Positions 39,901 to 55,361 of a DNA stretch of 64,000 bases are shown here, one piece after another (the first letter of the stretch is position 1; every line of letters begins with the position of its first letter). Under the pieces are notes generated by a model. It saw only the letters and a program-made list of their open reading frames with translations, did not search any database and was not told where the DNA came from. This DNA comes from Sipunculus nudus. Its lineage: Eukaryota > Annelida > Sipuncula > Golfingiida > Sipunculidae. The stretch is taken from the NCBI GenBank assembly GCA_026874595.1, contig CM049311.1:10199676-10263675 (forward strand), read 5' to 3'. Both the position numbers and the translations under genes were made by a program.

Positions 39901-40982
39901 CAGCATATATGATATCAATTACTATCGTAGGAACACCGTACTTCACTGCAACTGGGCAACTGCAAGCATACTGGTGACGGAATGTCTGAGTGCTATGAAT
40001 ACTGTAACGTTATGCTGATTAGAATCTACATATATCTGGCTGTATACCCAATGTCACACACTGCTTATGGTAACAGTAAACACTTGTATTGATGAATTTC
40101 ATACACATGATGCTAAAAATGGAATAATCTATGTCATCAGAAGAATTTACAGGCCATAACAGTGTCTTTAAGAGTAAGTCCAAGAAATAAATCTATCAAC
40201 TGAATGATTCCTATAGCATGCTTGGCCCAATATTTACACCGTTAGAGTAATATGTTCATACCTTGCTATCTGTTCAGAATATCCTGATAAATACCCATAT
40301 CAACAACTGTAACACTCCATTACATATACAGTTCTAAAGTATTATATCTGTTACTCATATACTTTTTAATTCAAACAAACCAATCACTGATACACCAGAA
40401 ATTGACCATTGCTGGTATGCTTTATTAGACTGAAGGTGCAAATTAAAGAATTATCAATTAAATTTAATACTCTACAAAACACTGTTCAATTTATATCATG
40501 GAAACTTGGCTTAAATTACTAATAATACTATAGTAATTACAAATATACTATGATATTACCTAATTTTGTCTATATTTATTTAATGCTAAAGGTGGCATAA
40601 AAATATTAACTTTCATTTCTAATTTGAAATATTTCTGGTTTTAATTTTGAATATACAGAAAAATATGGACTGCTGCCTGTAATTTATTTTTTAATAAATG
40701 ACTGCATTACTTGAACCCTTGTGGAAGAACAGTTTCTTGAAAATCCTTTGTTTTTCCCTATACAGTGCCTAACAGTCTTACATGCCAGCAGCTATATCTT
40801 CACATGTGCAGGACTGGACCATATGGTAAGCAAGGGCTGCCAGCGCTGGTTCACAGCCCAGACATAAGGAGGCATGTTTCATGGAGACCCTGCAGCTTAA
40901 GTTTAATACAACACCAGCTAAGCACAGCCTGGCTCTTAACAGATAATGTAAATCTATACATCAGATTTCTATGAATATTCAT

Positions 40983-41908
40983 CAACAGACCAGATCCTCC
41001 CAAAATATAAATGTACAGACCAGATAAACACAAAATACAAATCTATCTGGAGATCATATCATTAAATACACCTTATAAATAATATTTCAGACCGGATCAG
41101 TAAGAGCATTATCTGAAAACCAGATCACCACAAATTATAAATCTATGGACCAGACCATTAAAAAAATAAATCTATTTATATGCTAGATAATAAAATGACC
41201 AATGATATAATAAAAAATAACACCAATGACCTTATTAACATTTGTAAAAGCAATAAACCAGACCATTAAACATTCCAAATAAATAAACTGATGGTCTATA
41301 GAGAAGTCTGAAGACTAGAGGTCAGAAATGTCAATACCAATATATCAATCTACAGATCAGATCAACAAAATCCACATCTACAGACCAGACCTGCACCACT
41401 TGTAATAAACAATAAAACCAATTCATAATAACAAAAGAAATTACAAAAATAATTATACAGACAAGACCACTAAAATCTGAACTCAACAAGTGAAAATTAG
41501 TCTTTGCACCAGACCACTAATAAATCCTACCTAAATCTTCATAACAGATCACTCAAAATGTATATCAAAGGTACAGATCACCAAAAACATAAATCTACAC
41601 AACAGATCAAACATAAATCTACAGAACAGATGACCAACATTATGTATCTACAGAACAAATCACCATAAACATCAATCTATAGAACAGATCACAACAAACA
41701 AAGAGTTTTAAAAAGGGAGCTCTAAAACCTGAAATTTATGGAGCAAATCACCAAAAACAATGGCCTACAGAACAAAGGACAAAAGTAAATCTATAAAGCA
41801 AATAAAAACATCACAGCTCTTCTGAGGAGAACACCAAAAGCTCAAATCTACACACCAGATCACCACAAAATATAAATCTATAGACCAGATCACCATAAAC
41901 CTGTGAAT
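40983..41908. repeat. Degenerate minisatellite, about 30 bp period
   Basis: Repeated variants of AAATCTACAGACCAGATCAC followed by CACAAAATAT (for example at 40,988, 41,118, 41,360, 41,590, 41,640, 41,845 and 41,880). Some units are heavily diverged or interrupted, which suggests an old array. Confidence 0.75.
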
Positions 41909-42458
41909 GCACTCTAAAAGCCATAAAAGCCTACTACAAGCAATGCCAGGAAATTTATGACTTTGATAAGTGGTAACAGAAACATATCCTCAAGGGGATT
42001 AAGACATGTCACACCCAGTCTGGTGCAAACTCCTTTATTGGTACAGTTTTACATTAGATTTATTCTATTTTAATGTTTCCCAAAAGAACATACATGAGAG
42101 ATTGAAACCATTTTGTTTTATATCTCTTTTACACGTCTTTTTTTTGTCATGTGCTTTTCTGAGAGCATAAACTGCTTCATCTGGCCTCAAGCATGAACTA
42201 ATTTTTCTGCTTGCCTGGCTTGCCTTTCCACCAAATTTCATTTTAATTTATTTGTTTGAATTAACTGATGTTTCATTTAAAATGAAATCTTCCAGATATT
42301 TATTCTTCAACACCTACAACAGAGGTGATGACAGTGTCACAATAATATCACAAGCATACTCTAATGTAACAGCTACGGTGATGTCACCATTGTGACAACA
42401 TAATAAAGATTTTTTTATAGTGTCACCGAGTGAAACTGGTGACATAACATAAAATCTT

Positions 42459-43802
42459 GTGTACAAGCCGGACCTGTGTATAAGACGGTCCAGAGTTTTG
42501 AGGTGGAACAGCAGGGAAATATTTTTGGGGGACCTAAGGATCGTGAGGAGGTCCCAGCTGCAGACAACGTCATCATTTGTGGAGGCACGTGAATAAAACA
42601 ATTAGCTATAACGCTGTCTTATCTTTTCAGGTAAAGAAGGTCAAAATAAGAAACGTTTTATAAACCTAATTCCTTAGTATTAATTATCATAGAAAAAATA
42701 TGAAAATTTAATATATTGCAGAAATGAAGATCGTCTGACACTCAGAATCGGCAGGTGGGCGATAATAGAAGATCCATGGATTTCTCATACTTTCCGTCAC
42801 TGCTCATCGATTTTATCTTTGATGTTCATATTTGATATCAATAAAACATGACTATCTATGTGTTAATAAAACATGACTGTTGCTGATCTACATTTTATAT
42901 AATCTTAGTTGTTAAGAAAGCACAAGGCTAGACCACGCGAATCACAAGATAAGGCCACGTGAAAGAGCATTCTGTCCTCAGCTCAGCTTGTTTTTATCCG
43001 TCGATCAAGGGCAATAATTTGTTTTCAGAGAATTTTATTATACATTCTGTGAACACAAAAGAACGACATTTTAATTCAAGTTTTAATTAACTCCGGTCTT
43101 CCTTTTCTCGACAGATTGATGTACTGGTGAACCATTACACACAAACTAACTGCATATATGTGGCGCAAGCATCTATCATAGCGAACTGCAGGGAGAGTCA
43201 CAGGAGCTTGGGCAACACATGGATAAATGTCTGTTGTTCTTTGATCAAACTTATCTGATCACTTATTCTTATCACTCAAAAACTTGCGTCCCGTCTTTGA
43301 TGAAAGTTTTCATGTGTTAATCCTATAATCCACAATGTGTGGGCCACAGTCATTCACTAAAAATTAGGGTAATTTTTAAGTAAGAACTTCCTAACCCAGT
43401 GATAATTTCCCCCCGCCTGTGTAAGTACACAGGTGCCAAGCGTGACCTATTTCAGGGATTCCTGGAATATAGCTGGTGTCCTTAAAATCCCTAATGGTTA
43501 GTCTCAACTTTGCTGGTAAATTTTGTTGTAACACTGTATATAAATATTAATATATATTTATTGAAAAAAACAAAAACAGTAGCATTTTTATTGCCTGAAC
43601 TATATATTACACATTCTGTAGGAATCAGCTATTGACACCAGAATGAAATTTTTGTTTCCCAGTGACAGGACCAGTCAGACAGGTTGGTTGGTTGTCCATG
43701 GCAGATCTTGGTCATTTTTTTAGGCCCGTGTATAAGCCATAATGGATTTTTGACATTGGTATCTGGGAATAAATTTTCTGGCTTGTACATGAGAATTAAC
43801 AG
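42459..43802. mobile_element. Possible DNA-transposon remnant with inverted ends
   Basis: The left part has TGTACAAGCC...GTGTATAAGACGG. The right part, read in reverse, has TGTACAAGCC...GGCTTATACACGGG. Similar modules in inverted orientation suggest the ends of one non-autonomous element of about 1.3 kb, though two separate repeat copies are possible. Confidence 0.4.
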
Positions 43803-45233
43803 TAATTTTAATTAAAAGTAACATGTAATTGTAATTATTATTTAACAATGTCTGTTGCATGTTTTATACTGAGTCAATCAAGTGCAAAAAGGAACTTTGT
43901 ATATCTAATTAAGTGTCCATCAGGTGCCAACAAATTACCAAATGATGTTGATTTGTCTAGCATATACAATGGTGCTTCTGAACAGTTTCATATCTCATGA
44001 ATAGACCCTATAATTTGCTGTGATAATTAAAGTGTTCACCTGGCTTACAAACTTGGCAAGAATAAATATACCCTCTCAACTTCATAGATAGAATTTCATT
44101 TTCATTCATTTTCATTCATGTTGGATTGCCCCAAAATATTTTTCCAATTTCCCTGAAATTTCAGCCAGATACTGTGGTGAGCCATAGACCAAGAGAGACC
44201 TATCAAATTTTGGATAAAGGGGTGAGTGCAGTAGCTTTTCCTTGGTAAGGATGTGCACAGTATCATTCACGTCTGTCATACATCCTGTCGAAAGACAGTT
44301 GTACACAGCTGATGTTTATAAACTATAAGTTTTAAGTTCTTGGAAAATATTATGTAATTCAATCTTAAGAGAAAAGCATTCTGAATATTTTTTTAAATTT
44401 TTCTTTTAAGATTACAAAATAAAAAAAGGCAGAAACTAAACTAGTAACTCCAGAAGGAATACCCAGTAATCTTTACACAAGTTAACAATTCACAGAGCAG
44501 AACAGCACAAACTACACCTGTTAACAGTCATGTACTACAGATCACTGTGATTATAACTACAGACAAGGCATCCACAGTTTACATGTGGATCCTCTTGAAC
44601 CCGGCCACCACACAGACATCACAGATAAGGGATCAATCATTTTCTCACAATGCGTCTGGGCAAGGACCAGCCAGGGTTGATTTTACCTTGACTAGTTAGG
44701 TGAAGTGGGGCAACATGTGCAGGACCCCTTGTCTCTGATAATTGTGGTCCTATGGTTGATGGGTTCTCTTCAAGAAAGCTAAAAACCTGAGCTTCAGGTG
44801 CACGCATGTTACTCATAAGGTACCTGATCATAAAACATACAATACATGCTCCTTGCCTTGTACGAATCATTGGCAGACCCTTGTGTACCTGTAACAGAAG
44901 TCTTTTTCTTAAGCAGGTCCTAGATATATATTTGAGTAAATTGTCAAAATTTCCATTTCATTTCCATACAGTGTCAAAGTCTGAAGATCTTCTGTATCTC
45001 ACACATTTTTTTATTATCTTCATATTTTTCTTGCATTTTAGTTTAATACAAAATCCCATTGGTTCCATTATCCCATTAAAAGTGTTTATGGTTACCTTTT
45101 TCTTGTAAAAGTTCTACATCTCTAAAGATCTGCTTCCTTTTACTCTGTGTTGTTAACTTGTTTTAAATCATGTATGTTCACACTGTTTTTGTTATTCAGG
45201 TGTGTACTCAATATCCTGTTTTCATTTACCCGT

Positions 45234-45500
45234 GTTGATGATCTTGAGGCCGGTCTTGATTTGGACTCAAGACTCACTTGCAAGACCTTTGAAATCAGTG
45301 ACTCGGCCTGGCTCAGGATCATGTAAAGTTGACCTATATGACTGACCTTTTGTGATCAAATTTTAAAACAATGGTTTAGAATGCAAGGTCACTAATATGT
45401 CATCTAAAGACTGGAATTCAAACACTGAACTTTAGAATGCATGGACTCTGACTTGGATGGTCTTGTTCTGGAAGGGACTCAAGACTCTTTACCACTAGAT
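45234..45500. repeat. GACTC-rich repeat related to 4,140-4,415
   Basis: Words such as GGACTCAAGACTC, GACTCTGACTTGG and GGGACTCAAGACTC recur through the interval, matching the minus-strand words at 4.1-4.4 kb. Confidence 0.45.
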
Positions 45501-48330
45501 AATATAATATAGTAGTGACTGGACTATACATGGACGGGAATACAACTATTTCTAGAGATACATAATATACTGCTGATTATTGTATATCCTCATAATCTTC
45601 AAAGACATTACCTTATAACAGGACTGTATACTTATATGAGTAACTCAATAATCATATCCTTGTACATATTTTGTATCAGTAAAACCACAAACTTTCTAGT
45701 GTGGATATTTCTTATAATATTTGCCATATCTTTATCCAAAGTCTGTTTTAACTTGAGGTAGTTTGTTTCTATAGATCAATTCCTTCAAATAAAATCAACT
45801 ACAGCATGCAAGGTGCCATTTTTCATCAGACAAATAACTAATCTGCCCTGCCCAGTATATTTAAACAAAGACAAGCTTAACATAAATAAATGAGGCAGCT
45901 CCTGCCAGAGTTCAGATGAACACATGGAGGTGATGTGAATGACAAATTACGTCCAAATTACGATGGGAAATATATCAAACCATCACCTGCAGACATAGAA
46001 GAAAAAACATTCTCCAAAAGCAGGCAATTTCACCCTTCGGTAAAGATGGAAAAAATGATAAATTCAGCATGAAAGCCATTTTTTTCTCCTCTGGAGCAGA
46101 AAAAAAGTACTTCTGCAAATGTTTGATCCCCTCAGCAGGTCATAGCAATAGAGCTGTGTCAAAGCTATAACTGACCTCAATAACAGCCGCAAAGGATTAT
46201 CAGGCACCATATACCCTGCACCTGACTACAAACACTTCATATCAAGCCCTTACAGAACTTCCCTGCGGATTACCACACAGGTGCATTGAATAATTGCCAG
46301 AGCCCTCATAATTCAAACCATCAAACACATGTTGTAGGTTTGAGAAAATGTATAAACTTTTATGAGTGCAATTTATATTATATCAATGTAACTTTTTTAT
46401 GTATATTACTTGAAAAGAAGTGTATTTGAAACATAAGAATTTACCGGTACATTATAATTAATTATCCTTGGAATCATCACTAATTTGATATGAATAAAGT
46501 CTTAAATATACTCTAAACATAATTATTCCAAAGCTGAAATAAATTACAGATAACTTAAAAGCTTGACACATATGCTCTTACAGAGGGTTTACCTGGTAAT
46601 AATTTTATTCAAGTTTGCAAAACTTTCAAACTTAATACCTGTCTATAAAAGGTAGTATTTTACATAAGTGCATGAATTTAGGGCAGTTCTGCCTTTTTTA
46701 ATGTAATCTGATGACAGATCAAAGACTGATTCGTTCAAAAACTCAACATAATGATAAGGATTTACTTTCTTTCCTTCATATACAAACTTTCAGTTCAAAT
46801 TTCACAGCATATAACCTTAACCAAAATGAATGTTTGGTAATAAATAATCTGTGGTTAAATTAACAATGAATTCCATATACAGTGACTGTATCTATATCTA
46901 TATCCAGTTCAATTTTAGACAAAATATGGCAAAAGAAATAAGAAATCTTTGTATCCACATGAACAGAATAAATATCCATTTTAAGAGAACAAAGATGGCA
47001 CTTTTGTACACAAAACAGAATCATAGCAGCTCTTTCAGATAAATTATTGGTTCACTTGTGCAAACTTTCTTCGGAAAAAATACAACGGAAGAAATCACAC
47101 AACAGAAGAACATCCACAATTGTTGAATATGGAAGCAGTTTTAACCTATATGACATAGAGAGTCTGCCAAACATGGTGATGCCATATAAGAGAGAGATTT
47201 CTATCAGAAAAGTATTCTATATAATAAAAGACCATCAATTGAAGAAAGGCATTTTCATTCATTTCCTACGCATGCCTAGGCCTAGACCCAGTCTGAAGCT
47301 TTCTGAAGATCTATTAAAGTAGCACTTTACAAGCCATATGCCACACTGGATAGAGCTGGCTGCCCCAATAAACTGGATGTAATGCTGAGTGCAAAACTGT
47401 GTACAAACCCACCTTATCTTAGACCCCACTTCATACTTGAACTTTGATCCTCTTCAGCACACATGCTGTCTTATATCAAACAAAAATTTCTCTCGTTTAC
47501 CTGAGAAACACGCTTAAACTGGTGTATAGTACTGTGTATTCTTTCATCTTTTCATGTTGAAAGTATCATCACATTACAATTGGTGCTTTGGAGCTATTCT
47601 TACAAGCTTGTAGCCTTAATTATTTTTTTTATATTAAACATACTCCACCTTAAACAAGGGCATACCTACTGGTGAATTATTTATAGCATAAAAAATCCCT
47701 AAAATCAGTGAGACATATTTTAATATCAGGTACAGGACCACTGAGACAATGAAACTGGATTCTATAATATGTTCTATCAGCAGAGAAAGTTAAACAATTT
47801 AATTATAATATAAACTCAGTCGTAGTGGGCCAAGAGGGGAGGGAAGCCTTGACCCACATTACCCATCTAACCCTCTTTGCAGCTGTTGCAATCCCTTAAA
47901 ATTTTGAGGAGTGAATCCCCCTTTTCTGAGACTTAAAGACACAATATAAATTATTCTACTGTTTGTTCTTGTTGCTTTTCTCAGCTGCGTAAGGAGCATA
48001 CAGTTGTTCTTCATCTGCCTGCCACCCATGACTACACATTGACCAGTGGGTGGAAAGAGACGTCCCTTGTGGTAAAAACCTTTCCAAGGGTCTCAGTGTG
48101 GAGCACAGTTGATTGGGAATGTTAAATGGCAGCCAGAATTCAAGTACCCTAACAACTGTACAGAAACTTAATAATTTATAATGAAAGTCTGTATGGGAAA
48201 TTTAACACTCCTTCATAATAAGCAGTTGTTTGTGGCTTTATTAAAAGGATCAAGGGAAGAGTGTTTAATAATAATTGATCCTGTCTTACTTTGCTGATAT
48301 CAACTTCCTAGACAGACATAAAGCTACCAC

Positions 48331-48680
48331 ACATTGTTTCATGCAGTTCCCAATCCTGAATAATAATGACATGTAATCTGCAAATGACACTTGTTAAAAA
48401 AGTGTTGTAATCATAGTACATTATAACAGGAACGCTACTAAACATTGTCTCAGTTCTCAGTCCTGACTTAATGACATGTTATCTGCAAATGACACTAGTT
48501 AAACAAACTGAGTGTTGTAATCATAGTATATTATAACAAGTAAACTGATAACATATTAGATATCAACTAATAACATCCAATATTCACTATTTAATCTGTG
48601 ATGAACAATTCTCAAACAATCTGAGTGTAATAATCATAGTATATTATCGCAGGACTGCTGATAACATATTAAATATTGAC
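48331..48680. repeat. Tandem repeat, about 111 bp period, three copies
   Basis: Units begin ACATTGT(T/C)TCA at 48,331 and 48,442 and share ATCTGCAAATGACACT..GTT and GTTGTAATCATAGTA. A third, partial unit lies at about 48,613-48,680. Confidence 0.75.
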
Positions 48681-51600
48681 TGTCCAAGTGGTAAGAAGTT
48701 TGGCTTATGTAATAAATTTGCCAAAAAAAAACAAGTAACCATCCTTCAAGTGGAAATGAACACAGTGTGAAATGGGAAAAGGTTGTATTTAATTGATTTT
48801 CATTAATTTTGCAAGGATAAACCCTTTTTTCAAAAAAGCCTGCACACAGTAAATATTTAATAAATAAATGAACTTTGAACATACAAAATGATCACAACCA
48901 AGGGTGATGAATGTTTCTGTAAAACTAATGGTAAAACCAGGTGTCATATAATTATGGTAGGTTTTGACTACAAGAAACATGGTAAGTTTTGGTAACAAGA
49001 AACATTTTCAGTCCCTATAGGGGTTAATATTGGGGTTGGCTGTTGGGAGAAAAATTTATTTTTTATCAGGCCAGGTTTGGCAGTTGATTATGGCTGGATA
49101 TTTTATATACTGATTTTAACCACTGGATTACAGGTAAATAATTCATTTTTTAACAACAAAGCCTGTTAAATTTTATTTGAATAACTGAATCTGATAGCAA
49201 TGTATATATAGTTATTATAAAACAAAGAATCAGTATTTTTTAGGTTTTCTATACAAATTATGATTTAAGAATTATTGAGAATACTGTCCGTTTTGCTATA
49301 CCTGCCTACTTTTAATACTGAAATAACTTATATAATCTTGTCACAGCCATCAATAAAATGCTGCTTCTGGTCAGAGCCATCAATCATCAATAGTCATCTG
49401 TCATCATCATCAGCCATCTAGCACTGATGATTAGTATACAACACATATATAAAACATTCAATGATCCTCATCCCCTGCTACCAGCTAGAACATCACTCAG
49501 AAAAATGAGTATCATAAATCATAACATATATTTCTCCCAGGGAAACAGCAAATCCAGAATCATAATTGCATGTAAATTATGAAGTTATAATACTGGGTAA
49601 TGCTAAATTAAGTGTCAATTTCTGAGGTAGGAAACACACAAAATAAGCCAATCTGGCAATCAGTAAAATAACCTGAATGTCATGAAAATGGCTAAAATGC
49701 GAGTTAACAGCTATGTTTCTGCAGTCGTATTGGCGAGTATGATTACAGTGAACAAACACAGTACCCAAAAATGATGAGCTTCTATTGCACAAAATCTGGC
49801 ATGTCCAATTGCCACCACTTTGTTCTGGCAGACAAAATTTTCTGCCATTTCCCAGTGCTAGCCTTTGATTTGGATAAAATGCTGTCATTATCTCATCAGA
49901 CTGAATTAAGTTATTAACAACTGAAAAGAAGTGTAGGAACTTGACAAAAATCCACCAGCATTCAAACATAAACAGCTGGCCATGATTTTAATCCATTACA
50001 TGTGATAGACAGAATATGCAACATTTGGGTTTTGGATGATTAATACATAAACATGAAAACATTCAAATAAGTCCTAATGATTTAACCAAAATGTTTAAAC
50101 TATTGATTAATGAGGATTATTTCAAGCAAATTATCAAATTTTCAGCTTAGTTTTGCTGTTATTAAGGATCAATAAAATACCAATATTTGTACGAGTTCAC
50201 CCTTTGGCATAACTATTATCAAAGTTTAAGTAATTATCAGTATTAATATATTACTGGTATGTGTCTGAACAAGTCTGAATTGGATGACAGTAAAGGAAAG
50301 GTGGCATGGTTCAGCTGCTTTTTATTTAGCCAGAGTAAACTTTTAAGACTTTAACAGTTATTGTGTGATACATATAGAGAAAGGGAAATCCTCATCCTGT
50401 ATTTCTAGTTTTCAAATGATCATATGTTCCCATTCACCACTTAACATAATCATGCTAGGTGCCAGAGGTTTAAAATGTACACATGCTGTTCATCTAAACG
50501 AGCATAAGGTCAATTCATTTTCACGTCCTTTGAAATCAGACTGGTGCATACTTATACTGGTCATATTTTATACATCATTTTAAATCCTAAACTAATATTT
50601 ATGAATAAAACAAATATCAATAAATTAGTGACCACTGACTTTTATCTTTCATTAACATCTCCTCAAATTTATCATATTGTAGTTTTGAACTCTTGATACC
50701 ATTTACTTGTAGCCCTGCCTGTTTAATCAAATTTAAAAAAAAAAAAAATAAGAAGCATACAATATATTCGAAAAATCTGGAGTATATTTTAACAATTATA
50801 TTTCATAAATATTTATAATATACTATGTCATAAACAGAGTTTCACAGCAGGTTTGTCATTTGACAATAACACACAGATAAAATCTGCTGATAAAATACTG
50901 CTGGCAAAAGAAAAAGCTATTCCTGTCTTAATTCTGCTGTAAGTTACCAACAATACAATTCTGCAGTGTGTATCGTAGGGTATACAGTTCACATGGAAAA
51001 GTATGTGCTGACAACTGTTGGAAGGTGTTAAAAGAACATTTTCAGGAAAAATCAAGTGCTGACACTCATAATCACATGTCTGTTTGTTCTTTTCTACACT
51101 AAGGTGTAACACAATCTATTTGTGAATTGGTCTCTGTGTAACAACTGAGATATGGCCACAACTTTACACAGAACGAAAGGGAAATAGGCCTTCAGATACA
51201 TAAACAAATCATAAACACCAATGAGATATGAGCCATGCAACAAAACACAATGCTAGCAAATCTTACCCACTAAATCTCCTGAAACATAAACAGCAAAGTT
51301 TGGTTACTTTGGCACCTTTGCTTTATGGCAAAGACAGGATAAATCATAACAATATTCATTTTTAATGCCTACCTTTGGACTGTAACTTGTCAAGTTGTGA
51401 AGAGTGTTGGAACATCAGGCATCAGACACAGCTTTAAACAGCATCTGTTTTGTCAGTAACAATGAATGTCTTTTGCAATCACATGATTCAGCAGTGAAAA
51501 ACTTTGCCGACTACTGCTTTATCACCAATACCACAAGCTTTATCTTTTTATACCAACAATTCCTCAAGCAATTGTGAAAAGTCAATTTCTCCTATTACAT

Positions 51601-53495
51601 CTACGCTGACGCCATTTAGAACAGCACAAAGGAGAGAGTACAGAAGAACACTGCATAAACCTCCAACCTGACTTTGGTATGGTTAAAAAAAAGAGTTTAA
51701 TCGGATGCAGACTGCACATATCCAAAAGCAATGGAAGCGTTTGTTCCCCAGCAGACACTGCAAAACAGCTGGATTGGTTGCACAGAACCTTTCAGTTCAT
51801 TTATTCCAGCACCTACAAAAACTGTCCGCACGATCTTGAACCCCCCAGGCAGGCAACTGCAGCATGGCACTATCCCTTTTCAACGAAGCCTAAACAAACT
51901 AGTGAAGCGCTTCACTGTAGTTGCTGGTAGCATTTTATTGAGCAGGCCGCGAGATGAAAGCCTGATTTCTATGTACAGTCAAAGTGAGAAAAGAGCTCAA
52001 ACACTGAAAGAAAAGCGGGGCAAACACTGGCAGTCTGCTAACACTCTCGCAACTAGGAGGCCGAATTACACCCAGGTGGGATTGGTTACGGAACATGGGC
52101 TTCTCTGGCACGTTTTAATGAAATGCATACAACATCAAAGGCAATCCCTTGTGTGGAGCTGGAAATTATGATGAACTCAAAGCCTCCAGGAAGCAAGCAC
52201 CATCGCTGTGGCATAAGATGACGAATCCTCTAGTCCCCGCTATACTGTGAAACTGTCATGACTAGTTCCTATTACAAATACCCATCAATTTTCCAGTCTC
52301 TTTGATCATGACTGCTGGAAGCGAAATCTTTCCATCAACACAACCTGCCAACTTCTTATATATTTAGACCTCATTTGGAAAACCAGGGAGAACAGACCAT
52401 TAAATGTGTTCTCAATGAGTCATAAACAAGTACTAAATCGTTGTTGCTCTAGCTTTCCAGTTATTAACGGCTGTTTCTGGAAGCTATCACAGGTTTATTC
52501 AGAGGCTGATGGCAGATGCCTTTTATTGAAAGGAACAAATAGTTTTTAAACGCTACTTTCTACAGAATATTTAATCACAGTAATATTACAATTCTTTATG
52601 AATATTTCATTTCATCATCATGAGTTATACAACCATTCACTTGATATATTATTTATCATGTTTTGGAAACCTAGCTTTTTACCACACCTATGGTATGGTC
52701 ATGCCACTGTTCTTGTGATAATCTGAGCAAATTTTTTAAATTAATCATAAAGGAAATGCCCAAAGTTAATCAACCATTTCATCAAATAATGAAAATCATC
52801 ATGTGACATTTGAAGATTTTGTTAGAACCAGTGAGTCTTGAAGAGTTGTCTGTGCCCTTGTGTGTGTACACAAGTGTTTGCCATACACTCCACACAGGGA
52901 TTGGGGCCCTCGTTCTTTATCACTAAACCCTCCGGTAGTTCAGATGAAATATGGCTGGGTCATTCATACACAAAGGGGAAGTAAGTAGTAAAATGTCTGG
53001 CCTTATGGAAGTTACCTCCACAGGTCCACTCCAGCTGAAACCCTCCTGGCGCAAGTACTCAACAGGGGAAGTAATCAAACTCAGACCATGGGGTCATACA
53101 AATTGACCTCAGACAGTTGAGGGCCATACACTTGCTGTGATTGGCTGCAATCATGTATGGGGCAGTTTTATTGGCTGATAACAAGTGATCTACTTCCAAT
53201 CACTGTTGAGGGGTTCAGCTGCACAGGGGCAGCAGCAAACCTGACCTCTGACCTTTCCAGGAGTGCACCTTTGTCAAAAGGCCAACAAGCTTCTGTACAC
53301 CAAATGGGAACCACAAACATGGAGAAAGCAAGCTGGCACTAATATAAATCTGTCCAGATCCAACGAGCTAAGTCTGCTGCACCTGCTGGTCCTCAGACTG
53401 CTACAGTCATCTCTGCTGAAGTATCAAAGTAACAGTACAGCCCCGAATTCCAATTCCAGCCGTGAACAAACCCAGGCAGTCAACCCAGGACAAAC

Positions 53496-54205
53496 CTATT
53501 AAAAGTCACTTTAGCCTTCTGCTTGCCCAGGAATAGCATCTTCCAAAATGACTATCTACTCTATTAAAAGTCACTTAAGGATTCAGCTTGCACAAGACTA
53601 CCATTTCCATGAAAAACAATTTAGATCTATTTATTTCTAGAGTGAATTTGAACAGGAACACCATTTTCCAATGGTTTGAACTTCCCCCATAATAATTTAA
53701 AATCATGTTAGTCTTCCAGACACATGAGATGACCTTTCTGTCCCTCCAATCAATCACAACTAGACCAATTTTTTTCTTTCAAAGTAATACTTAACGCGTG
53801 ATTTATTTAAAATCACTCATGTCTGTGGCACAAAATTAGCTTTTCCCTGAAAATTGAAGAAATCTGTTTTAAAAATTTACATGATAAAATATTCCATTTT
53901 CTTCTTACATGATTCAGTTCATTTTAATCAGTTTTCACTGGTTACTTAAAGGGGTCTGCAACCTGCCATTAAAGTGTAGTTAAATTAATTGCGGGTCATA
54001 CAAAGGACCTAATTTGCATAATGTCTATCCCTTGATGTAATTTTTATGATTTAGCTAAAAGGAAAGTAATATCATGATCTGTTGCTATATCTGTTTCTGA
54101 GAAGGTATATAATCAAAACAGAAAAAAAGTCCTTAGGGTTGACACCAAGGCTGCAATCAATTAAAAGTCACTTTAAGATCTTGCCTGACATATGCTTCTC
54201 CTCTA
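53496..54205. repeat. Short repeat in three copies (CTATTAAAAGTCACTT)
   Basis: Copies begin at 53,496, 53,561 and about 54,158 and continue with a degenerate TTAAG..TT..GCTTGC..A stretch. The first two are 65 bp apart in tandem. Confidence 0.55.
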
Positions 54206-55361
54206 TTAATACAAATCGATCTTGGTTGCCTAGATATGCGAGCTAATAAATCAATTTAATTTACGACATACTCTGTCAGAGTGACTCATCTGATCAATTT
54301 TTCTTTCAGTACAAATTTACAGTAATTGCTCAATCTATTTTTAAATGCACTATCCATCCCAACTGACTGGTACAGGAAACTACTTACTACCGGCTAGATT
54401 ATAGAAAGTATTTGTGAGCTAAGGTCACAGAGATAAAAACTCATAGTACCTTATTGTTAGAGAAAATATGAAAAAAAACCCACTATCATTAATTCTTTCT
54501 TAGCCATTTGAAAAAGACTACAACTGTTATACCATTAGTCCTTGGAGGAAATTAAATCCCCTCTAGCATACAAAACAACTAATTTTTTTTAATATCTAAG
54601 TTCCCAAGCATGATTAACAAAAGAAACACAACAATGGATTAAATAATGGCAGCAAAACAATATATAACACTGTTCCTTGTTCTTGTATTTTTTAACCTTG
54701 AAGATGGCCTAAGGGGGGATGCACCTTTCCATTTAATAATTTCTGCATATTCATGTAATCCATACCTGGCTTGTTACATATGTCTCTGTCATATGACCCT
54801 TACCTTATGTGGGCTTAAGCTGCAATATTTTATTTTTTTTAATCAGCAATAATTATAATCACCACGGCTGACTTGGAAATTATGTTGAGCAGTTCAGCCC
54901 ATTTCACCTGATACTATGAAGTAAAATTCCTATTCCCTCCTGTAGTTGATTTTTATGCATATGAAATCAATTCCATCCCAATGTTCTGTTTAATACCAAT
55001 TCAGAAGTGATTCTGGCATGAATTCTTGCTTCTGCAGTTGTTATTCCACCTTAAAAAAAGTGCAAATGAAAATTAAGATTAATTAAAACCACCAGATTAC
55101 AAAATGAATTGGTTGGATATTTGTGTAAATAAAATTCTTTGTAAAATCTGAAGAAATGCTAAGCTATGTCAAAATTTTAAGCTACAGACTGTCAGACTCC
55201 AGGAGCCCTGAATTATATTATAACCGCAATCACAGGAGGTTATGTTTTTTCCAATGTCTGTTTACACTTAACAGATTAAATTATTTTTTGTAACCTGAAA
55301 TCGATAAAATTTTCATGAGAGCGAGGATGTTAAGGGTTGACCCTTCACATTTATATTATTA

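Noticed and set aside
42314-42601. 95-codon minus-strand frame
   Set aside because: Lies over the end of a repeat and has no domain of its own.
49577-49969. 130-codon open frame on the minus strand
   Set aside because: No recognisable domain, no splice partners in phase, AT-rich surroundings; chance frame or decayed repeat.
51679-52171. Overlapping frames of 83 and 146 codons
   Set aside because: GC-richer stretch but composition and sequence resemble no known family, and two frames compete; possible conserved non-coding DNA instead.
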